A stretch of 64,000 bases of DNA from Polyodon spathula (taxonomy: Eukaryota; Chordata; Actinopteri; Acipenseriformes; Polyodontidae). Location: contig NC_054534.1 in assembly GCF_017654505.1 (NCBI RefSeq), positions 16,212,693-16,276,692 of the forward strand, given 5' to 3'. Numbering within the stretch: the first letter of the stretch is position 1; each line of letters starts with the position of its first letter. Under the pieces are notes generated by a model. That model had not been told where the DNA came from, did not search any database, and saw nothing but the letters and a program-made list of their open reading frames with translations. A program made the translations under genes and the position numbers. This document shows, piece by piece, positions 1 to 11,977 of the stretch.

Positions 1-2018
1 AGACCTTAAGTCAAGGGCTACAGCTTTGAAAAGGTTATGAAACCTAAACAAACTGACTAGAAGCCATGAACATACAAAATGATAACCACACATTTAATTG
101 TGATGTGCAAAACTAAACAAAAACAAACCTGTTTCAACTTTATCCAGTGCAATCCAGTCATCGCAATAAGTCCTGTGTTTTCTGAAGCAAGAGACCACCC
201 ATTTCCATTCAAATGAAATATTCCTACAGTGACTCATTATATGAAATGTACAGTATTTGAAAGGGGGATTGTTTGCACATATTTCATACGCCAGCAGATC
301 CTGACAGAAATGTCTATTAGTATTTTAACTTTGACCTTGCATGACCTAAGAGTAAACTTGCAAAATCAGATTGCAAATGTTTTCCATGATCAAATCAGGG
401 TTAAACTAATTTGCCTTGATTTTACAGAATGGAAAATGCAGGTTTAAATTCTGGGACAATAATAGGCTCAGTTACTTTTGCAGTACAGTTTATAGAACAG
501 CAAAGTAACAGAAGCTCTTTTGGTGTGAGTGCATTGGGGCTTGTTATTCTATCTGACTTGTATTTAAAATACTGTATTAACTGCAGAGGACCTGGAGACT
601 GCCTGCGACAGAGAAGATGAAAGGACTAGTTTAGGAAAAAAATAAACAGAAAAATGTACTGTTCTGTCTGTATCAAGTCTTATCTCTGATTTTGTAATTG
701 TCTGTTGTTGTTTTATTTGTATTTAGGCGAATGTAAACAATGATTTGTAAGGTGCACACTTCAGATCAGCATTCCATTCTCAGTTTAGGTTTTCTAATTA
801 AAATGCAAATGACATGTGTAATGAGCAAACGTGAGTGGAAAAAATGGCCATGTCAGGATACAGTGCGGCTCACAGTGTAAGAAAATACTGGTCTGGCTTG
901 CTCAGGGAAAGTGTGCCGTGTTTAGTGTGGATGCATGCCTTAGTGATTGGCTTTGTCTTGGGGAGTAATGTTCACATACTAGTCTGTATAGAAGGAGTTA
1001 CTATAAACAAACTGCATTTAATGACAAAATATAAACCGCCCTACCTGAAAATAAGTTGTTTTCCAGTATTATAGAATTAACATTTATTTTTGCATTTGCT
1101 TCAAAAGAGGGCCAATAAGGTGTTACAAATGGGCAACAATGTGCAGAAAGTGTATGTGGCAGGCTGGCGAGTGGATAGAGGCCCAGAGACAGACTTCAGT
1201 TCAGACAAATATACTTTTATTATAAATAAACACAAAAATGAAAGGGCACAAGGGCCAAAACAAAGCAATTTAAACACAAAGAAAGACAAAAAGCAAAACT
1301 TACAAAAAAATAACAATTTCCAGGCTGGGCAATGCCTTCACTGGATTCAAACTTTCCAAACAACCAAAAAAAACCAACCTGCTTCCTCAGCTCCCTCTCC
1401 CCAAATGAGAAGCAGAGGCCTCCTTTTATATCAGGTGGCTGGGCGCTGATTGATCATTAATTAACCTAATCAACTAATCAACCCCAGCCACCTGAACATA
1501 ATAAACCCAGGCAGGTAGGGGAAGTTAACCCCATCCCTGCCAATTTAAAGGGCAGAGCTTTGCTCTGCCACAGTGTACAATATGTGTGTGTTGGGGAATG
1601 AATATGTTATTTAAAGATTCACTCTACAGTAGGTCATATGTGGCAGGAATAACAAGCTCAAAGCTAGCTAAAATCCACCATTAGGTATATAATATACAGT
1701 GCTTGTATTAACACACATTGCAAATGATGGATAAAGCACAAGTCATTCCTGGGATTAAGATTCATAAATAGACAATGAGCCATTCATGCCATTAATACGG
1801 GCCTAAGGCTGATTGTTGCAGTTTTTCAATATATATTGCATACAATTTATTTGATATTCACTCAGTTTGGATGTGGTTTCTTTTAGTATTTCTAAAGTTA
1901 TTCAAGTTTAATAAAGTGTTATCGATAATGCCCTTCAACTCTAGTTTAAATGTGTACAATAATCTCATCAGGTTTCGGTCATCTTTAATAAAAGTATTTT
2001 CCCTCTTTATATTTTTAG
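1..2018 (+). other. SUSD1: SUSD1 intron, left part, cut by the window edge
   Basis: No convincing exon was found here on either strand. Short open frames at 229-447, 429-620 and 835-1074 resemble no protein I know and lack a plausible pair of splice sites. A solo LTR sits at 1155-1572. The rest is AT-rich sequence without recognisable content. It is called intronic because the next exon on the right begins in mid-codon at a splice acceptor, so earlier SUSD1 exons must lie to the left of the window. Confidence 0.6.
1155..1572 (-). mobile_element. Solo LTR, 418 bp, with 5-bp target duplication
   Basis: Read on the minus strand, the element starts TGTGGCAGAGC and ends CCTGCCACA, the TG...CA ends of an LTR. 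It is flanked by GTGTA at 1150-1154 and again at 1573-1577, an exact 5-bp target duplication. Inside on the minus strand are a TATA-like TATAAAAGG near 1430 and an AATAAA polyadenylation signal near 1220, in the right order for an LTR. No internal retroelement sequence is attached, so this is a recombined solo LTR. A non-autonomous DNA element is the alternative, but the TATA and polyA order favours an LTR. Confidence 0.6.
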
Positions 2019-2112
2019 ATCCTCCGGTACCAGAAGTTGCGTTCATAGTTGCAGAAGGCCCATTGCCTCCTCTAAGACTCCTAAGAGCAGCAGAAACAAA
2101 TGGCCCGATAAG
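2019..2112 (+). CDS. SUSD1: SUSD1 exon, extracellular region (PPVPEVAF...NGPI)
   Basis: The acceptor is TATATTTTTAG ending at 2018 and the donor is AG|GTTTTA at 2113. The 94-base exon starts with two bases of a split codon, holds 30 codons and ends with AG, which joins T of the next exon to give serine. The peptide reads PPVPEVAFIVAEGPLPPLR and ends ETNGPI, matching the human stretch with PPLNLRR and EKNGPISLYQ. The donor is weak after +2, but the phase fits both neighbours. Confidence 0.85.
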
Positions 2113-3566
2113 GTTTTACTTTTTTTTCCCCAAATCCTCAGTCTTGTTAAACATAAATCAGTATGAAAAATGTTTTGACTAGAAGTCTTTCTCAATGTCT
2201 TCAAAGACTTCTAGTTGAAATGGTTGTCATTTAAATTTTAAATGTTAGGACTATTAAGTTATTGATAATGATAATTTCATGCATTTTACCTTCAGGGCAC
2301 TTGCCATTGCCTGTGTACAGAATGCCTCACATTCTGTGGGTAGATAGAATTGTATTAGCACCACACCACAATTACTTCCTACTGGAAACCGTGGGTCATT
2401 CAGTTGAATCATTAATGTGTTCTAGGGTTCAAACATGATGCAATAGTTTATTCCTTGACGAGGGACATTAGTTATTGATTTAAAGGGAGTTTTCGCTGAA
2501 AAAAAACAAATCCCTTTTTGCTTTCGGACCATCGGAAATGTAATGTCCACATTATAAACTGGCTAGTACCATTATATTTCCTGTATATTAACCTGCTGGT
2601 GGGCCAATGACTAACATGATTAGAAGCCTGGCCTTGCCATTTTTACAGACTAAACTTTCACTGGAAACCAGCATGTTTTCTCTGAGATGTGTGACAGAAA
2701 TACAGTGATTCTTGGTGTAAGCTTGAAAGGGGGCAGAAGTCTGGTGCATTAACTCATTGACCCGGAAGGGAAACGATGTGGCAGTCGTGGATTAGAGGGG
2801 CATCTGCATTCGTTTACCAAGGGGTCATGTGTGATGACATAAGAGGACAAAGAGACAGAATCTGTTCCTTCGCTTTGGTTAAGCTATATAACCCAGAAGG
2901 CCTGTGTGAAACCAATGTGAAAAGTATTATGAGTGTTTGTTTATTTTGTCTATAATTGTTTTTCTTTGTTGTTAATAGACAGATAACTCGTTAGGGAGCT
3001 GTTTCTAAACGGCAGTACAAAACCTGGAACAGCACTGCACTTTTTGTCATGTATAAACTTGTATCACCCACCACGAGCACTGCAGCACACACCCAGGACT
3101 GGTGACCGTGTGTGTACATTGTGGGAAAGATACATGTGTTTATTATTTGGGACTGTATATCCGTGTTTATTTACCCAGTGCATTACACATTATTGCATCC
3201 TTATTATAGTTGCCCATCTTCACGAAGAATTCCACAAGGAGTGCTGTATTGGATCTGGCACTCCCAAGAATTCGGCAGGCAAATTCTAAAGGGACTGTGT
3301 CACCTCCCTGCAATACAGCAGTCCCTACTGGCCAGGAGCAGTAGTGGACACCTGTAGGGCTTGCCTTTGTCCTCCAATAGACTGTAGCTCAGCAGGTTGA
3401 TTACTGCAACTCCATCATGCAATTTTGTTATCGAGTAAGGAAACTTTGGAAGACAAGCTGCATTACAAATAACCAAGATGAAGTTAGGTATGACAGCATT
3501 ATAATGTGAAATGAGGATATTTCCGAATAGACTTTTATGACTTACATAGTATATTTATATTTCCAG

Positions 3567-3822
3567 TCTTTATCAGGTGGTTGTCTTACCAATGGATGGG
3601 TCCCTTGTGTTCAACTGCAGCTCTGTCAATATGCCAAACTTCTACAATAAGAAGGGGAGAAGGGGAGCATATGTGACGGCAGAGTTCCATGCAGAGAATA
3701 TAGCAGACGAGCTGGTCTTCAATGTCGGAGATCGCCAATACTACGGGGACTACTATAATGCTCCTTTAGAGGGAGGGAGGGGCTACAACATCATACTGAG
3801 AGTGGTTAGCGAATGGTGCAAG
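3567..3822 (+). CDS. SUSD1: SUSD1 exon, membrane-proximal extracellular domain
   Basis: The acceptor TATTTCCAG ends at 3566 and the donor AAG|GTAAGC begins at 3823. The exon is 256 bases, one base plus 85 codons. It encodes SLYQVVVLPMDGS, an N-linked sequon NCS, then YVTAEF, the conserved GDRQYYGDYYNAPLEGG and ends ILRVVSEWCK. This is the best conserved block against human SUSD1 and the main basis for naming the gene. An in-frame stop follows in the intron. Confidence 0.92.
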
Positions 3823-4118
3823 GTAAGCAGCTTTTATTCATATTGTTTCATTGACTAAAGGGAGTTAAGGAAGAGACCTGAGCAATTTCGGGATGTCTCT
3901 TGTCAATAATAAGCTGTTTGGCAATCAAATCAATCTTTCTAAGCCTTTTCACTGTCATTAGACTAGGGACTAGTAACAAAAAATACCACTTTTGATTATA
4001 CACTTAAAAAATGCCACACACAGGAAACACGTCTACCAGCGCGTCTTTTAAAGTAAAAAATTACAAGCTCGAGAGTAGTTTTGTACTAGACGGTACATAC
4101 TGCACACTACGCAGCATA

Positions 4119-4512
4119 TGTATTTATTTGTTTGTTTGTTGTTTATTTTTTTACAGTGGTGGCCTCATGTATTGCATCACCCCATTATTTTTACAATTAC
4201 TGCTTTGTGATCACCATATAGTTTGTTTTTCTATGGACTTTTTTGTTATTGTTGATTTGCTGTTCATGGTTATATCGAATTCTACAACTTTTGTATATAA
4301 CTATCATTTTCTCTTCAAATGCAAAATTATTGAAAGTCAGGAAATACACTCTATATTATGTTCATATGCCAAAAATGAAAAGCATTCATTTATTTGTTTG
4401 TTTGTTTGCTTTCTTACAGTGGTGGCCACATTTATTGCAGTACCCCAATATAGTTACTGGAGGTTTACTGCTTTGTCACCATTTATAGTTCTTTTTTCTG
4501 TATACTTTTTTT
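4119..4512 (+). repeat. Diverged tandem duplication in SUSD1 intron
   Basis: Two related units of about 125 bases lie at about 4119-4245 and 4385-4512. Both start ATTTATTTGTTTGTTTG, pass TTACAGTGGTGGCC, share ATTGCA(G)TACCCC-like text and a TACTGCTTTGTxACCAT block, and end CTTTTTTT. An open frame of 185 codons runs across (4011-4568) but is low-complexity, so no gene is called. Confidence 0.55.
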
Positions 4513-4518
4513 GTGGTT

Positions 4519-4751
4519 GTAGGGTGAGTCATACAACCAGAAATCGCAAGTTTGAATCCTGGTTGTGAAATGCAGCCGGTCTTCTCTGGGGATTCCGTGG
4601 GTTGGCATGGGGGCGGAGATTTGCTGGGCTGGTCTTTGTCCTTCAGAGGCCGGTAGCCTGCGGACATCTGCTCTTGAGTTCCTGGGTGTAAAAAGATGTC
4701 ACTGAGCCTCGGGTCCCTGAGCTGTGTGGGGAATCACTGCAGTGAAGGAGA

Positions 4752-4790
<39 letters not shown>

Positions 4791-4840
4791 TGGGCATTCC
4801 AAATTTGGAGATAATCAGGGGTAAAATAATTGGAGTATAT
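4519..4840 (+). mobile_element. tRNA-derived SINE with AAT microsatellite
   Basis: The head GGTGAGTCATACAACCAG, followed by a B-box-like GTTTGAATCC near 4550, is tRNA-derived. A unique body follows (GGCCGGTAGCCTGCGGACAT), then (AAT)n at 4752-4790 and a short tail. Related bodies lie at 33310-33530 and 32740-33070, so this is a dispersed family in this genome. Confidence 0.65.
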
Positions 4841-5294
4841 AAATTTAAAAAAATTACAAAAAAATAATTATTAAAAAAAAAAAATTTTTACGTACTATTT
4901 GTTTTACATACTTTGTGATATTTTGCTTAGTCTGGACTACCATAAAATAGCTGACATTGCTGAAAATAGGTCAGTTGTCGGACAAATCTTGTTGCTCAAT
5001 GCTCAATGGTAGAAGATAGTTGAAATATGATTTTTTTCATTTTAAATCCTCATAATATTACACAACTTTAGCATCCTGATATTTTTGATATATTTGACAT
5101 AAAATGGGTTGAAATTTGACAGATTTAATAAATAGTATTTATTAGTATACATTTTTGTAAAAAAAAATTTTGGAGGGGGTGAGGCTTATATATAAAAAAA
5201 ATGAAATGCATTCCACAACAAAATACATTATCTCATTGGAAACAGCTACTTAAGGCCTTTCTGTGGATGTGTTGGTTTTAATTTCTGATTAATG

Positions 5295-5968
5295 GTTGCC
5301 GTGCATTTGTCACTTCTCATCTGGACTATAGCAATTCACTCTACTCTGATCTTCCAGCGCGTGCCATTAATAGACTATAATTAATACAAATGCAGCAGCC
5401 AAGATCCTTTCCAAATCCAGACGGCCCTTCTTCACTGGTTACCTATCAGATATAGGGTTACTTTTAAAATTCTTCTGCTTACATACAAATCTCTTCATAA
5501 CTGCAGCCCTGAATACTTGTCCTCCTTGTTATCCCGCTGTATTCCCACACGTAATTTGAGATCCTCTGACTGTCCTTTTAGTAATTCCCAGGTCAAAGCG
5601 TGTAACTCTTGGCAGCCGTTCTTTTAGCTCTGCAGCTCCTTCACTCTGGAATGCTCTTCCCTTCCCTGTTTGAACTGCTCCCACCCACTCACTCTTCAGT
5701 CAAAGCTAAAAACTCACCCTTTTTCACTGGCTTTTTCTGAATCTTTTTATTCTATTCTGCTTTGCTGTTTCTTCATTTGAAATGTTTTCAAGTTATTGTT
5801 GTTTCTCTTATTTAGTATTTACTGTTTTTATTTAGGTCATTTAGATGTTCTTTTTTAATTGTTTGTTATTTTTTCATTGTATTAAATTGTTTGAATGTTA
5901 AGCGCTTTGTGAAGGTGGCCCACCTTGAAAGGTGCTATACAAAATTAAATTTGATCGATTGATTGAAA
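5295..5968 (+). mobile_element. L2-type LINE, 3' end of reverse transcriptase and tail
   Basis: Broken frames encode typical C-terminal text of an L2-clade LINE protein: a SHLDYSNSL-like stretch near 5315 and LHWLPIRYR/FKILLLTYKSLH-like text near 5430-5490. The end has the usual L2 tail with AAGCGCTTTGTGAAGG, GGTGCTATACAAA and a short GATT repeat near 5955. It is 5'-truncated, as is usual for LINE insertions, and carries stops. Confidence 0.7.
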
Positions 5969-7222
5969 CTACAAGCACTAAAACAAAGTGGTCATATTCT
6001 TGCCTATATATGGTCATTCTATTTAGGCAGGAAAGGGTTTCAATAAATCAAGTGATCACAGGTCCACCTCAAATCCTAGCTCATAGACAGTCCAGGCAGT
6101 CTGGTGTCTTTGCAAACTAACAGCATTAATAATATATAAAGCAATTTGTTTACAATGCATACCTTCAGGCAGTCTAAGACATATACCAACATCTCTAAAG
6201 CTAATAACAATCCTATCCTATAGCATCATGCTTCAATATAGGTAAGATGTAAAGTCAAGATTATGCTTACCCTCCTGCAGAGAAGTATGTCTTAAAATAT
6301 AAAAAAAAATCAATAAAGATACAAGCTTACATTTTGTGAGTGCTGGCATTTGATTATTTAATTTTGAATATTTATTTGCACCTTTAACACCCCGTGAATA
6401 CAGATCATTGTTGCACATGCTTTTTACAGCGTGCTCCTATTTCTTTAATAAAATACCTGAGCCTGATTATAAGTAGGTTGAGGTTAGGATTCTGTTTGGG
6501 ACAGACCACTCCAGTAGACCAGGCTATTATAAGAAACTAATATGGTAACACTATTTATCGTAAGTTGTGTAACTGAAATATAAATTGATATGCATTCAAA
6601 TATTACTTTGTATCAATTTCTTACTGAATTGCTGTGATATAATCCCAAGGTATACTTTATTAAAATATAAGATAAGGTTTCAATTTCATACAGGGGTGCA
6701 TATAAGAATCGACACTCCTTTGATTAATTTCAGTATTGTGCAATAAAATTTTTGGTTAATGTTTTAACGCTGAAGTGGAAACATTGAGGTTCTTGGTCCA
6801 GAGCCCAGTTTTAGTTGCTGGATTGAGTTGAAGAGTTTAGAGTGGGAAAAGATATCCCTGAGATCAATAAAAAAAAAATGTACGTATTATGACGGAGTTG
6901 ACAGGATGCTGAGATAAATCCAAATGAACAGCATACCAAATTTTTGTATCCCAAATTTCCTTTTCATAATTTTGATTTTGGACAGCTTCACACACAAAGG
7001 TAAATGTAACCTTTAACCTGGTATAGCTGTGTGGCGTTGTAGGTTGCAAGACATGGTTCGTAAAACAAATCTTGTTAGACCTGGTTAACATTTGAATTAA
7101 AAAGTGACAATTTTATGATATAAGCAGAGGAAGGTATTATTGTATCCATGGGCATATTCAAAACTACATGTATGATTATCTATTTTCTTAATTTTACCTT
7201 TCATACTCTTACTTCTCAACAG

Positions 7223-7262
7223 GTGAGGAAACAGTCCTGTGTCAACTGGGCTCAGACAAAGG
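7223..7262 (+). CDS. SUSD1: SUSD1 short exon before the membrane helix
   Basis: The acceptor CTTCTCAACAG ends at 7222 and the donor G|GTAAGA begins at 7263. The 40-base exon reads VRKQSCVNWAQTK plus one base, matching the human VRRHSCAVWAQVK. It is too short to be noticed as an open reading frame but fits in phase with the exons on both sides. Confidence 0.85.
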
Positions 7263-7534
7263 GTAAGAACTTCATGGACTGACTAAATTATTGAATGCTA
7301 CTGCATACCTTGCTCGAATTTAATTAAACTTTTCACGGATATTCTTTACAATACAATATTCCACAATATGCATTTACCAGTTTTGTGGCAATCCCCACAA
7401 TTGTAGTGGTAGAGTAAAAAATGTGTAGTACCATGAGGGGCATCTAGTTGAACATTAAATAATTTAGGACAAATAAGCTAATAGTAACATTTTTTTTTTT
7501 TTTTTTTTTTTAGCGTTAGACTGTACCGTATATG

Positions 7535-8147
7535 TGTGGCAAAGTGCCCTCCCCTGTGTGTATATTGTGTTATATGTTGTGTGTTAATGTTGGTGTGGAG
7601 TCATTGGTACACGGGATATAAACAGGTCGGTGTAACGCAAGTGTTTAAAATGTATATGTGTATTTAGGCACGAGGATTGCTCAGCACGTCATGTGCAAAT
7701 GAAACGTAATAATATGTGAGCACGGGGAATTGCACTTTATTAATTCACGTGCAGTTGTACCGCGACTCCAATTGAATGTATGAGTAGCAATTGAGTCTCA
7801 GTACAGCTGCATAAAAGCTGCATGTTTTCACCCTCTGGGAGATGTGTGTTCAGTGAGTGGAGAACAGGACTGGAGACGGAGGTAATTGTAAAAGTACTAA
7901 GTAAAATAGAAGCTCACCATGTTTTAATTGGTGTTAGTCTGTTTTGTTTGTCTCTTTGTTTTGGTGAATGTGCTGTGTCCTGTGTTTTTGTTTGTCTTAC
8001 AACCATTTGTTTTCTGACTGTCTGTTCATTTATTAAATGCTGAGCAAGACCATTCACTCAGCTCCACCAAACTCCACCTCTCTCTCTGTTTATTTCCGGG
8101 TTCCTGTTTCTGGTCTGACGTCCCCCACTCCAGCCATCTTTGTGACA
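7535..8147 (+). mobile_element. Solo LTR-like element, copy A of a family present twice
   Basis: It begins TGTGGCAAAGTGCC and ends CATCTTTGTGACA. The flanks are ATATG and AAATG, a possible 5-bp duplication with one change. A TATA-like GCATAAAAGC lies near 7810 and ATTAAA near 8033. A homologous copy in reverse orientation lies at 24543-25691; shared text includes GTCATTGGTACAC, GTATTTAGGCACGAGGATTG and TCAGTACAGCTGCATAAAA. Confidence 0.55.
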
Positions 8148-8732
8148 AAATGCCATTGCATAGCCGTTTTACCAAAGTAACTTAATTGACTGCATGCAGT
8201 TTCAAAATATCATAATGTTTCACAGCCTAAAGGAGGTTTTCCTATGTAAAACCTACACTTATATAGGTATGCAAGCCTTGTTAATAATTGCTTAACTTTG
8301 TACTTGAAGTAGGTTGATTTTCCTGACTAAATTTAGAGTGACTTCAAAAGCAATGAGGGAATAAATCAATTAATATTGACTTACTGTAGTTGTCAGAGAT
8401 CATTGAATGCAGGGTTTTGCTCTTTGTTTTGAGTTACCTTGAAGACAGACAGCAATGTATTTTGTCTGAAGAAAGCCTTAGGGTTTTCTTTGTAACACAT
8501 GCTGGAGGTTGTTCCAATACCCAAAGTAAAACCAGCAGTATTAATAGAAAAGAACATCTGATGATGTCTACACAACTATATCTGGGTCTATTTGCTAGCT
8601 TACGAGACACATATTTCTCCCTAAAATCTCTTCACTGCCAGGTGATGCCCAAGAGATTGAGGTGATAAGCCTGATGTGGATGAACAAGAGTGTTTCCTTG
8701 AGGACAAGCTTGGTTTTAATGGGGGGGAGTAT

Positions 8733-8958
8733 CCCTTATAAAAGTTTACCATAGTAAAAGCATATCAAAGTGAAATAAAGCATAGTGAAAGCATGGTCAA
8801 GCAAAGACAAGGATTGCAAAGAATAGCAAGGTACGGTAAAGCATGTTAATAAACATTGCAAACCAGGGTAAACTTTGGCAAATGGATAGTATAATCATGG
8901 GGAAAGCAAGATAAAACAAAATACTGTGCAAAAATACCATGGTAAAGTTTTGTAAAGG
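8733..8958 (+). mobile_element. MITE, older copy of the TTATAAAAGTTTACCAT family
   Basis: It starts CCCTTATAAAAGTTTACCAT and ends ACCATGGTAAAGTTTTGTAAAGG, imperfect inverted termini. The inside is full of short AAAGCATGGTAAAG-like variants. It matches the better preserved element at 36403-36622. No target duplication could be recognised here. Confidence 0.55.
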
Positions 8959-9143
8959 ATGTAACAAACCAGTAGCTGACTGATACGAAAACTGAGTAGT
9001 CTCTGTACTCAGAGACAAGAGTTTGTCATTTCTTGACCTAAGATGCAGAAGTACTTTCCCATCAGCTCCTTATAAACCTCTGTGTAATTACTTTGTTATA
9101 CACCCTTGGTGTGAATATAAATAATAACAGGATGTGTTGTAGG

Positions 9144-10046
9144 TAGGGCTGTCAATTAATCACAGTTAACGTCTGTGATTAACGTGCACATTTTTTGGGA
9201 GATACATTCCTTTAACGCAATCCTGTCTTGTCCCTCTTAGAATACTGTAATTAATTTCCTACACCACCATTTTAGTGCATGCCAGAATTGAATGAGTGTA
9301 GTCATCATTTGAATATAAAATTAGTCACAGGACAGCATTATGAAATTGAAGGACTTGTTAAGGAGAAGTTTAACTTTTAATTAAATTTAAATTTTTTGAC
9401 AGTTCATTGGCTAGAAAGAGGGTTATTTGTATTTACTGTCAAAGTGAGTTTCAGTATCACTGAAGCGTATCTAGTCTGCTGTATCACCTGCATGCTAAAC
9501 ATGCTTTCACGACAACAACAATGCAACAACAAGTGAAACCTGTCAGTTTCGACAGAGCTCTCTTTTAGAAATTCAGGATCACTGTGTCTGTATGATAGTA
9601 TGATACTATCACGTGCTGTTGGATAGCTATTGACTGAAGACCAGTTAACATTGTAGCTTTGTTTTATTTCAATAACCACATTTAAAATTATTATTATAAT
9701 TATTTTTGTAATTTAAACGGAAATGAAAAACATTTGTTTATGAGTAAAGGAAGCTGTAAAGGAAACTGATCATTTTAAATGCAGTAAGGTGAGTAACAAG
9801 CTAACTCCAATGTGATTTAGCAGTTAGTTCAAACAATTTAACAACAGTGCTGGATTGGAAATACATATACAGCTAAAAAGAGACTCCAGAAATAGGAAAA
9901 CAGGGTTTTTATGCTGGGATGTTGTTGGATGATGATGACAATATTAATAGCATCAGTAAAAAAAACTAACTTAAATGTGTCAATTAAATAAACTATTTCA
10001 AATCGATTAACTGAGGTACATTTTTTTTAATTGCTTGACAGCCCTA
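9144..10046 (+). mobile_element. hAT-like non-autonomous element, about 900 bp
   Basis: The left end TAGGGCTGTCAATTAATC and the right end TTGCTTGACAGCCCTA are inverted terminal repeats of a common vertebrate hAT type. Flanks GTTGTAGG and GTTGCAAA agree at five of eight positions, the other three being transitions, consistent with an aged 8-bp target duplication. No transposase frame is recognised inside. A stray end of the same type (CTTGACAGCCCTA) occurs near 31232. Confidence 0.6.
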
Positions 10047-10317
10047 GTTGCAAACAAATGGTGAAGCTCAATGATGAAATCAGATTGCCACTGCCATCAT
10101 GTCATCATGCTTGGTTTGGTAATGATAACTACAATACTGATTGTTGACTGTAGCAAATAGAATTAAGTAGCATGTTGTTTATCTCAACAAAGCTTACAAA
10201 GTGCCCCCTGGCAGCTACTTACCCCTGTTGAATATATTATTTTAACACTGCCCTTTCCATTATGTGAGCCCTTCCTAGTGATGGAATCACTCCTTAATGT
10301 GAGTTCTTCTCTTTCAG

Positions 10318-10411
10318 GTTTATCACACACCATACAGCATGTAACTATTTTGGCTGGAGGATCAGTGGGAGTGATAGGATTTATTTTATTCCTGGGTTTT
10401 TCCATTGTTTG
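10318..10411 (+). CDS. SUSD1: SUSD1 transmembrane exon
   Basis: The acceptor TTCTCTTTCAG ends at 10317 and the donor TG|GTATGT begins at 10412. The 94 bases encode LSHTIQHVTILAGG followed by SVGVIGFILFLGFSIV and two bases of a last codon. The hydrophobic run of about 20 residues is the single transmembrane helix; human SUSD1 ends in a very similar helix with FLSFS. Reading on into the intron would give a stop after about six codons, so an unspliced alternative C-terminus is possible. Confidence 0.85.
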
Positions 10412-10998
10412 GTATGTACCGTGGTTATGAGGTTACTTTTATATTACTGTTGATATTCTGAATCATTTCCATGTGTTTGTTTTTTGGCCAGATTCTCAAA
10501 GCCATTTCCTCTTCATTAGTGAAAAAAACCACCAAAATAAAACAAACAAAAAAAACTATAAACTAACCAAAACAGAAATAAATTGAGTGGCTTATAAGGA
10601 TTGTTAATTTGCTTATTACTCATTTTAGAATTTTTTTTTTTTTTTTTTTTTCAGAACAAAATTGCTAATATTTATTTGGAGTAAATGGAATCTGGCCCAT
10701 AGTATATTAACTAATGACACCATACCAGTGTAAGTGGTGGTCGTCTTCGACTTGAAAGGGAACTCCTATTGTTATTACTTATTACTGGAAGTGAAAACTC
10801 AAGTCTAGACATGTTTGACTCCAAACCTGTCCTTATACTTTGGTACTCTGAGATTCTGTGGCAGTCTGCCTAGGGGCTGATAAAAATGATAGCTGGGTAA
10901 CATACATTAGACCTCCCCTGTGCTTGCTTTAACAAGTCTGAAAATATATATACCATTTTTCTTATTACTAACCAGTTTACTCTGATGAAACTCTAGCC

Positions 10999-11180
10999 CA
11001 GTGGTGCACAACTCAGGTCACGGAGGGCCAGTGTCCCTCCTGGTTTTTATTCTAAGCATATCCTAAATTGGTTAATTGGACCAATTAAGCTTCTAATAAG
11101 GTCCAATAAAGTACTTTAGGGTGCAGTTGGAATAAAAGTCTCTCCAGGTTTTTATTCCAGGACAGAGTTGTGCACCACTG
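10999..11180. mobile_element. hAT-type MITE, 182 bp, exact 8-bp target duplication
   Basis: Both ends carry CAGTGGTGCACAACTC as a 16-bp inverted repeat. The element is flanked by CTCTAGCC at 10991-10998 and at 11181-11188, an exact 8-bp duplication as left by hAT transposases. The interior has GTTAATTGGACCAATTAAGC and two GGTTTTTATTC copies in opposite halves. It cannot code for a protein. Confidence 0.85.
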
Positions 11181-11977
11181 CTCTAGCCAAACCACACAAG
11201 TGTTAGAAACAATATCACAGTAGAATTCCTATATCGTTTCCTATATGTCATTATCCTTCTGAGGACCCACTAGTCCAAATTTTAATGATAAATGTGCACA
11301 AAGTGAAATTCATGCCCACATGACATTGAGCACCCAGTCTGTCTGAACAGGGACTGTGTGTTAAGAGAATATGTCTGGAATGCATCATGTGAAGACTGAA
11401 ATGTAAAACCAGGTCAAAGTACAGCACATTTTACTCCTGAGTGGAGGAAAGTATCTTAGACCCATTGTGTATTCTATTAATACATCAGGCCACTTTTATA
11501 ACCGTACTTTAATGGTTTGACGGATTATGTTTTAAAGTGCAGGGTTGAATAAAAATACACGTAACAAAAAAGTTAAAATACGGATCTAATTTCTGCAATT
11601 ATGCAGTAGGGTATACCAATCTGGTCCACATAGATGTGCCGTCCAACACAAGGATTTCTTTTCTGCCTTTTTAATAGTATCAGCAGTATTGTCAGACACT
11701 ACAGTGGATATTTCAAAAGTATAAAGCTGATACCAAATGTATATAAATAATATAAAGGACAGCAGACCTCTGTGTATGAGGAAATATCGGAACAAGCTGA
11801 AGTAAAGAAGGACGACACATACAGATGCTCACTGTCTATTAATAACTGGTTTACTGTTCATAGACACCTTTTTAAAAATCCAGCTGTATGATTTCTATTA
11901 ATAACCAACCCTTATAGGGTCCATTGTCGTTTTCACTGCAAAGAGGGAAAACGGGTGTTGAAGACAATAATCATTTA

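Noticed and set aside
1090..1449. Open frame of 119 codons
   Set aside because: It runs antisense through the solo LTR at 1155-1572 and is rich in K, N and Q from A-rich DNA.
1871..2182. Reading 1871-2182 as one continuous coding exon
   Set aside because: Only 2019-2112 matches SUSD1, and it is bounded by splice sites; the rest of the frame is intron.
4011..4568. Open frame of 185 codons on the + strand
   Set aside because: It is built from T-rich tandem units and the start of a SINE, lies inside a SUSD1 intron and resembles no protein I know.
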